Below the pieces are notes generated by a model. It made no database searches, was not told the origin of the DNA, and saw only the letters and a program-made list of their open reading frames with translations. A stretch of DNA of 64,000 bases from Thysanoteuthis rhombus (Eukaryota; Mollusca; Cephalopoda; Oegopsida; Thysanoteuthidae): positions 5,577,850-5,641,849 of the forward strand of contig OY735203.1 of NCBI GenBank assembly GCA_963457665.1. The letters run 5' to 3'. Positions 56,885 through 64,000 of this stretch are shown in pieces (the first letter of the stretch is position 1; every line of letters begins with the position of its first letter). Made by a program: the position numbers and the translations under genes.

Positions 56885-58075
56885 ATCATCATCAGCAGCC
56901 TTTTAGCATTTCCCCAAGATTTGCCTGACCTCTCTATCATGGGCATTGTGGAGCCAGTACTCTCTGAAATTGACTTGTTTGTCACGCCATCTTACTTCTT
57001 GCCCGACACAGTTTTGCATATGATCTCTGAGGATCCACATTGAGAGTTGTGATGTCCAGGGGTTGTCTATGATTCTTGCAATATGACTAGCCCATGGCCA
57101 TTTGAGTTTTTTTATCGGATTCTATGATATCTCTGACTCTTGTTTTTCCGTTAATATATTGTGCTTTCTTGTGGTCTCTTCATTTGATTCTGAGTATGAT
57201 TTTCACAGCGTTTTTAATTCTGATTTTTTGTGTCTTTTTCCTTAATGTTTTGTCTCTGTCTTTAATATGTGTTTCCTTTTGTAGTTCACAAGGAGACCTA
57301 CTTGCTTGCTGCTTTTATTTGGTTCAACTAACATTACCAGGCAATCATGAAGGTTCTCAGCAAAAAGGACAATGTTGTCAGAAAATCTGGAATTACTTAA
57401 TCATTCATCATCTTTTCTGATTCCTTCATTTTCCCAATATAAGTTTGGAAATATCATTTTGAGTTCGGCTGTGAAGAGTTTAGGTGAGCTGGTATCACCT
57501 TGCCTTACCCCTTTTTTGTGCTTTAAGTGCTCAGAATCTTCATGAACAAGCTGCTCCACTGGCAGATATGTTACAAGAATGTTACATATACAAACTGTAG
57601 ACCTTGTTAAATGATAGCATCAATAACTCCGGGGATTTCAACTGAGTCAAAGGCTTTCTTCAATTAAACAAATGCTACAGCAAGTTGCATTTTATATCCT
57701 GCTGCTTTCACTTTTAGTTTATTTACCGAATGGACATGGTTGATGGTTGAGTAGCTTTTTCTGAAGTGAGCTTGTTCCCCCAGTTTGGTTCCATCTAATG
57801 TTTTGGTGATTCGGTAGGTGATAATTTTGGTGAAAAGTTTGTAGATGCAGTTGTGTAGGCTTATTGGCCTGTATTTATTTGCTCTTCCTGGTCCTTTTTT
57901 TTATATAACAGCATTATGATTGCAGTGTTCCAATCTTCTGGGATTTTGCTTTGCAGCATAAGTTGAATAGAATTGCTATTTTGCTAGCATTTTTGAGTAG
58001 TTTGATCTTATCTGGTCCTATGGCCATTCCTTTCTTTGATGGCTGGCTTCAACTCTCACATTGATTAAGTATTAT
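56885..58075 (-). pseudogene. RTE-type LINE with partial RT domain (longest copy)
   Basis: The 3' end is at the left (TCATCATCATCAGCAGCC). Reading leftward from 58075 on the minus strand: a pre-RT 'WNTAIIMLLYKK', then 'RPISLHNCIYKLFTKIITYR' with one base offset, 'TKLGEQAHFRKSYSTINHV', 'KKAFDSVEIPGVIDAI' and 'KGVRQGDTSSPKLFTAEL'. The catalytic box at about 57375 is 'FSDNIVLFAEN', where the family has FADDIVLF; the second Asp of the pair is Asn. Stops and frame changes occur throughout, and the endonuclease is missing. It extends about 600 bp further upstream than any other RTE copy here and links the tails to an RT domain. Confidence 0.85.
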
Positions 58076-58087
58076 ACAGTGAATATT

Positions 58088-58205
58088 AAATCACCATAGC
58101 CCAACAAATATCCCTACTGACCAGCCAAGTGTGCTGCAGATTCTTCTTCCTTTGAGAGTTTGTGTGCCTGTGTATGTCTCCAGGTGCTCCTGGTTTCAAG
58201 GTATA
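58088..58205 (-). repeat. Family A element, copy 10 (reverse, truncated)
   Basis: AAATCACCATAGCCCAACAAAT, GACCAGCCAAGTGTGCTGCAG and CCAGGTGCTCCTGGTTTCAAGG are family A in reverse; it then breaks off. It starts within about 15 bp of the 5' end of the long RTE copy. Confidence 0.72.
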
Positions 58206-58349
58206 CATGTATTACCTGATTGATATCTTTTAGCATTCTACAAAGATGTATATTTAAGAATAATTCTCAAGTCAGTGTGGGGACAGTAAAACGCAAACCT
58301 TAATCTTTAGCATTTAATGAGTAAATTAACACCATCTTTATGCTTATAT

Positions 58350-58600
58350 AACAAGTGGCCGACTAACCAACCAAGTAGGCTATAAATTCGTCTCTCTTTG
58401 AGTGTCTATCTCTGGGCACACCTGGTCACTTTTGGGGGGCTACACCCTCGAGAGTTTGCATACGTACACAACTAAACACTATCCAAAAATGCTTTGTTTT
58501 TGTTTCCTTTCAATAATTTCTTTTTGGTCTTTATTGTCATTTTTGGATCAACTAAATTTGTGCTGAAGCTGTTTGGGGTCCCTCAGATCAAACATTCTTA
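58350..58600 (-). repeat. Family A element, copy 11 (reverse)
   Basis: ACAAGTGGCCGACTAACCAACCAAG, CTCTCTTTGAGTGTCTATC, GGCACACCTGGTCACTTTTGG and TTTGCATACGTACACAACTAAACAC match the family in reverse. Neither inverted end is complete. Confidence 0.72.
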
Positions 58601-58990
58601 TCTGTTAGTAATCATGTTAAGAAAGTTACATTTTTATGATATGGATAAGCTTAGCATTTTTTTAAAATATTTCAATTAAGGACAGAGTTTACAGAAACAC
58701 ACCTGCATATCATTCTCAATTGAACCTGCCATGAAATTTGCTTTTGTTCACAACTCGTAGAAGTAGTGATTAGTCGTCTGTAATTACTTCAAAATTCCAG
58801 TATTTTTAAAAACCACATATACTGCCCTTATTTCTCCTGTGTACCCCAGACTGAATGATCCTGATTTAAATGATAGCTTAGTGATTAATTGGAAAACGTA
58901 ACATTCATAGTTCAGTTTTTAAACTGAAAAACATGTTGCTTAATGTATAAAATTCCTTGCGCTAGATTAGTTGTGTTCAATAATGTAAAC

Positions 58991-59420
58991 CAGGGGTTCT
59001 CAACCTTCCTGGCATTCAGCGCCCACTTTCATATGGAAAATTTTTCCACCATCCACCTGTAAAGCGAATGTTCAAAAGGTTTCCGAAAAGTTTTCAAGTC
59101 TTAAAAACCAGTGAAAATGGACAGGTTTTTCTGTTTCTTTGATGCAAGTCACGTAAAGTAATAACATCTAATTTGGCACACACATACCGTTTTTGGATAT
59201 CATCAATGTGATCTCTGTGTCTGGTGAGATGCAGCTAGTGCAGACACCTGCTTGGTAAATTAGTAATAGAAAATGTTGCTGTTAAAACTTTTTGTTGTCA
59301 ATCACAACTTTAATACTCCAAATCCTATACTGCCAACCAAAATTTCAAAACACCCACTGTTTTCTACACTGTTGCTCACTGCCCGCACAAGATTTGAAAT
59401 AGCCCAGCAGTAGGTCAAGA
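58991..59420 (+). mobile_element. Possible non-autonomous hAT element (left end)
   Basis: CAGGGGTTCTCAACCTT at 58991 closely resembles the terminal inverted repeat of many hAT elements (CAG.GGTTCTCAACC), followed by a GCGCCCAC stretch as in that group. A matching right end (GGTTGAGAACCCCTG) was not found, so length and nature are uncertain. Confidence 0.45.
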
Positions 59421-60559
59421 AACCAGCATATAAATTTACTTGGATGTAGCATTGAAGTGCGGCCAGAGCTCAAGGGGGCAATGCTCCATCATTTCTGTGA
59501 AAATCCAAATAAATGAAAAACGCAAAATGCTCCTTCACCTAAAGAGTTGTCTGTTCCTGCACCTTGTACAGCACTGCAGCTTTGATGATGGATTGACATA
59601 AAAAGAAGGCTATGTTCTCTTGCAGTAGATTGACTCACCTCAACTGCACATGTTACGTAAACCATGAATAACAAAAAATGTCTTTTGTTAAACTAACTAA
59701 ATTTTAATCATTATATATCATTTAGTTAGACTATTTTTCTTATCTACACATTCATTTATTCACAACATTTCAGCTGTATACTTTCTAGTTTTCATCAAGT
59801 GTTGATGGTTTCAGAATGTGAGATCACTATTCAGAACACATGGTAATCAGATTACCCAATGCAAGAGAGGCAACTTGGAAGTACCCCAATAAGACAACCC
59901 AGATATGCAAAAAAAAAAACGGATATTTGACATGTCCAGTCCAATTGAGTGTGCACTCTGGGTACTGATTCCACATTCTAGAACCAGCATTACCAAGCAA
60001 AGGCTGGAGGGTATACAGAACCACGGACAAAAGAAATAGCCCAACCATATTGTAAATAATGATTGATCCATCCCATGTAGAAAATTCCAGACAAGATTTA
60101 GCAAAATTTTGATTGACCAAAGCTTCTCAGAAATTTTCTTATGATTAAGTGATGTTATTTTCCATTCTTCATTTTGTTTACTCATGAAGAAAAACAATTC
60201 TTTCACCAAAGTCGTTTTGGTTTTATTTCAAAAGTTTTTGTACAAATAAATAGGTTTATATACTTATTGTTTCCATTACTGGTGAATATGTTTAGCTGAG
60301 ATATGGTGTATAAAATCCTCTCTATTTTCTGGTTTTCTGAATGTTCAGGGTCTACTAATAGATGCATCACCATATACCTAGTTTCCAAAACCGAGCCTTA
60401 CCAATAACCCATTTCCATTGTCGATGATAAGCTTTGAAAAAAAAAAAGTCTACTTTAAACACCTCCTGGTCATCAACTCAAACTTCAGTCAGTTGGGTCA
60501 AATGTATTTTAAGAGAATGTAGTGAGACCAAAATATTTTGGTGTAATTTTTTATTTGTC

Positions 60560-60925
60560 ATGATCATCAGTCTTGTATCGTCCGTCATTGGACATTGATC
60601 TTGCCCATGATTTGCCAGTCCTCTCTGTTATAAGCGTTACAGAGTCAATAATTTCTGAACTTTTCTAGTTTGTCTTTCTATCTGGTATTCTGCTGGCCTC
60701 AGTTTCACATACGGTCTCTGGGGATCCATATTGTAAGTCACAATGTCCATTGGTTATCTGCAATTCTTGCAACATGACCAGCCCATTGCCATTTGAGATT
60801 TTTAATGGATTCTATGATGTCTCTGACTCCTGTTTTTTCCCTAATATATCATGCTATCTTGTTATCTTTCCATGTGAGGTTAAGCATAGATATTAATGTG
60901 CGCATTACGTTTCTCAGTTTAATAG
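60560..60925 (-). pseudogene. RTE-type LINE 3' end (copy 9)
   Basis: Left end: CATGATCATCAGTC, then CGTCCGTCATTGGACATTGATC. Further right it has GCAATTCTTGCAACATGACCAGCCCATTGCC and TTTTTAATGGATTCTATGATG, the reverse of the GHVARMA and DIIESI coding regions. It ends at CGTTTCTCAGTTT (the KLR position) near 60925. Shorter than copy 7, frame broken. Confidence 0.82.
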
Positions 60926-61762
60926 GAATACAGAATACATGGAGAGCAAGATTTTTCATTAAGAAATATTACTTAGATGCAATTTCTGTACAAAAACTCA
61001 GTGGAAAGAAAAGTAGCCAAAGAATTATTGAGCTTAGCTTTTTATTTTGACATGGAAGTGTATCATATCATACATCAAATTACTAATCTGCAAAATCCTA
61101 TCTGCTGTTTAGCTTACAGCAAAATATAAACAAACTCATTTGAGGTAATACATTAAAGAAGCAGTTTACTTGAGGACATAAATGTCTTCCACAGTTCTAT
61201 ATCTCCTCTTCCCAAACATTCAGCTCTTTTATTTGTTGCAAATGAGCCCTTAGAATCCCTATTCCTCTATACCCGTTCTCATTATTTCTCCTGCTTACCG
61301 GTACCATTTGCATACCATTCATCCATCCCGAAGGCACCACACCTTTTATTGTGTCTCATCCATAAACCGCTTATCTTTATACTTATAATAGTCTACACTT
61401 TGTTTATAATAACAAGATAAAAAATAACAGAACCTGATATACTCTTTTTGTATACAAAATTGGCAACATAACCAACCACCGAAGACTGTAATTTGCTGTT
61501 TTATGGCACCAGACAGTCTGGTGTAAAGACTTTGCCGGATCCCTTACCATTATCTGACATGTATAATAAGCTTCCTTAGTTGCTGGAATAATAAAAATAA
61601 AAATAAAAGACTTCTGAGAAAAACTGAAACGATTCCTGTAAATACTAAATTATTCTTCGGAAGCTGTTATACCAACCCTACCTATTACCTCATCAACCCT
61701 GTATCATTTATCATATGATTTAATACGTAGCCGTAGTTTATTATTTTCTCTTTAACCATATA

Positions 61763-61764
<2 letters not shown>

Positions 61765-61801
<37 letters not shown>
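61765..61801. repeat. (TA)n microsatellite
   Basis: TATATGTGTG followed by about 30 bases of TA. Confidence 0.93.
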
Positions 61802-61803
<2 letters not shown>

Positions 61804-61974
61804 CATAAATCTTTGGCTTATCTGTCTTCCTGCTATTCTGATATACTATGGCACCTTCTCTCTCTTGTATTAATATTTGATAATTGCTTTTAATGCTAAG
61901 CAGAGGATAGCATGTGAGTCCCGTCCTCTCTTGATTTTTTAGACATGTCCATACGTCTCAATAAGACGCTCTTC

Positions 61975-62055
61975 AGTTGGAATATTTCCACATCATAATA
62001 TTTTACAAGTATGAGAATCAACTGACTCAAAGAAAGACTTCTTGCTCTTCTTCTT
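61975..62055. repeat. Dispersed repeat G, copy 2
   Basis: Match of the repeat at 68-150, same orientation: GGAATATTTCCACATCATAATATTTTACAAGTATGAGAATC and the CTTCTTGCTCTTCTTCTTCCTCC stretch. Confidence 0.6.
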
Positions 62056-62287
62056 CCTCCTACTACCACGGATGGTGGACATGTCATTGGACTAATGGTT
62101 CTGGTTTTGTTCTGTTGAACATACCACCTGTTGTCTTCATCATTTTTTCACACATTTTCTGACACCCACCCAACCATTCTGCTGGTATTCCCTCCTCAGT
62201 CTCTTTGGTTCCATGTCTTTGTTTTATTGATATTATAATCAGATTTGTGTGGGTACTTCAGCTTATTTAAAAAACTTTAAACAAGAC

Positions 62288-62640
62288 TTCTGGTTAGACG
62301 CACAATAGAAACCGTCATGCGACCAATGTCTTTTGGCAGCATGCTATGTCGGGTGATCAATTGAAAAATCTGAAAAAGGGGTGATTAATAAATGAGTTAC
62401 TTCTCTTGCCTTTTGCCGGGCAGAAAGGTCTAAATTTTCAGAGAACAAGCATAACATTGGCATAGACTGGGGATCAATTTAGCATGAAATTACTTTGCTT
62501 ATTGAACCCCCTCACTACAATCTTATTTGTTGGGAAGGGAAAACTCTTTTCATTGACATAAAAAGTAAATTTTTTGTGTGAAAAATGAAGAAACCTATTT
62601 TGACAACTAGGTACTATTTTGGTTGATATTTCTATCAATA
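62288..62640 (+). repeat. Family C element, copy 10
   Basis: TTCTGGTTAGACGCACAATAGAAACCGTCATGCGACC at the left; ends near TTGGTTGATATTTCTATC, where a 54-bp tandem array begins within a few bases. Landmarks GGGTGATCAATTGAAAAATC and TTTAGCATGAAATTAC are present. Confidence 0.75.
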
Positions 62641-62643
62641 ATT

Positions 62644-62912
62644 ATAAGATCTACACAATTTCTTTCACTGAATAGACTGTAATATGAATGACAGGCCATA
62701 AGATTTACTCAATTTCTTTCACTGAATAGACCGTAATATGAAAGACAGGCTATAAGATTTACTCAATTTCTTTCACTGAATAGACCGTAATATGAAAGAC
62801 AGGCTATAAGATTTACTCAATTTCTTTCACTGAATAGACCGTAATATGAAAGACAGGCTATAAGATTTACTCAATTTCTTCCACTGTATAGACCGTAGAA
62901 TAAAAGACTGAC
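62644..62912 (+). repeat. 54-bp tandem array, 5 units
   Basis: Units start at 62644, 62698, 62752, 62806 and 62860, each ATAAGATTTACTCAATTTC-type followed by CACTGAATAGACCGTAATATG. The middle three are almost identical, while the outer two have several changes. Confidence 0.95.
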
Positions 62913-64000
62913 TTCTAGAATAGACACACTGTATAGTTTTTAGGATATTTTGCAGCAGGAGAAAAGTGAGAAATTTATGAACTATGTAGAGATTGAAGAT
63001 AGCAATAAATTCATCTTTTATCTTTCATCTTTTTGGGGCCAAATGCTGCATTTAGAGAATACAAGAAACGTTGTCACTATACTAGTCAAAATTGTGCAGA
63101 GTGTGGTATCCGAAATATGTTATACCATACTCGTACAAAGGAGAAATATTATCTGTATGAAATGAATAGATATATAGTACAGGAATACCTTGAATAGTGC
63201 AGTTTTGATTTGTGTGGCTTTCGATCTAACATGGTTATGGTAATACTGTATAAACAAAGCTAACTAAGTAGAATCTGAAAAGAAAAACACATTAAATCAT
63301 GATAAGATCTTGACCAGTGCAATTATGAATGGTACAGAATTTATTGACATGAATTAACAGCACAAATCAAGTATACCTCTCCTGTAACCTTGGATCTTTT
63401 TGCTCAAATACATCACCAGTATTCACGAGCACATGTTTATGGTTTTAAGATGTTGGGTTAGTATAGGGTGAGTGACAGAATCAGAATTTTTTTCTGACAA
63501 ATTTTTCCGTAGAATGAGATTATATCAAATTATAGATAGTGTAACAGAATTTTAAGAATTTCTGTTTTGATTGTTTGTTATTAATTACATCACAAACAAA
63601 TTCTCTTGTTTTTCTCATTCTGTCAAACCCAGTTTTATGAACTATATTGTCTTATTTCTAACTTATTTAACTGCTTTTTATTACAATTTGCTTTTTTGAT
63701 GGAAAAGAAGGCATGAAAAATAAATTTTTCATCATCAAGATGGAATAGATATGAGTAGATATTTTCACTCTTTAATCATAGATATAAATCTAAACATTAG
63801 ATATTTCAATTGACTATCTAGATGAGAATTACCCGAAATTTTCCAAAGCCATAGTTTCATACAACTGACAGAAAAATATTTTACATGACAATTATGAAGG
63901 GCTGCTCCACACAAGTGCAAGTCAAACTACTTCTAAACCAATACCTTACGAACAGGCATGCCCTAGTTCTATTGACAGCTTATCATCCACTTGGTTGTTC
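62913..64000. other. AT-rich stretch without recognisable genes
   Basis: Only short open frames (71 codons or fewer) and no repeat shared with the rest of the window. Confidence 0.45.

Noticed and set aside
58991-59420. Complete hAT element
   Set aside because: Only the left terminal motif is visible; no inverted right end or 8-bp duplication was found, so only a possible left end is annotated.

Overview
This is a eukaryotic, almost certainly animal, intergenic window that is AT-rich and dominated by decayed mobile elements and simple repeats. No intact host protein-coding gene, rRNA or credible functional tRNA gene was found. The organism is probably a (marine) invertebrate. The grounds are a metazoan-type Ty1/copia element resembling the GalEa-type copies of aquatic animals, many RTE-type LINE tails ending in GATGAT runs, a Penelope-like GIY-YIG fragment, tRNA-derived SINE heads, and frequent (TA)n microsatellites. 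A cephalopod, other mollusc or chelicerate would all fit; the sequence does not settle it.

Layout. 1-6 kb: copies of two short inverted-repeat families, here called A (about 220-390 bp, ends related to GAATCACCATAGCC) and C (about 370-480 bp, ends related to CTCAATAGAAACTGTCA), a 32-bp tandem array inside an A copy, and a tRNA-like SINE head. 6-11.3 kb: a fold-back element, TA microsatellites beside a dispersed repeat (family B), a LINE reverse transcriptase C-terminus and an RTE tail. 12-13.5 kb: a broken coding-like relic with an A-rich 3' flank. 15-25 kb: C and A copies, a 110-bp palindrome with hammerhead-like arms, RTE fragments, repeat family E, and a Penelope-like fragment followed by a hammerhead-like core. 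26-34 kb: another 32-bp tandem array, three C/A clusters, and a run of AGGTCA half-sites. 36-48 kb: a mariner transposase fragment, the second E copy, five RTE tails (one with a 5' inversion), more A and C copies and a perfect hairpin.

49.5-55.6 kb is the richest part: a nearly full-length but dead Ty1/copia provirus with diverged LTRs, gag, protease, integrase, reverse transcriptase and RNase H in canonical order. It has been hit by a tRNA-derived SINE in the RNase H region and by a roughly 660-bp long-inverted-repeat element at the end of pol. 56-64 kb: further A copies, the longest RTE copy (with RT domain), a possible hAT end, another RTE tail, one C copy, and a 54-bp tandem array abutting that C copy.

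The elements do not form operons or pathways. What links them is nesting order, shared ends and recurrent pairing, which record the order of transposition. All coordinates of decayed elements are approximate to within tens of bases.
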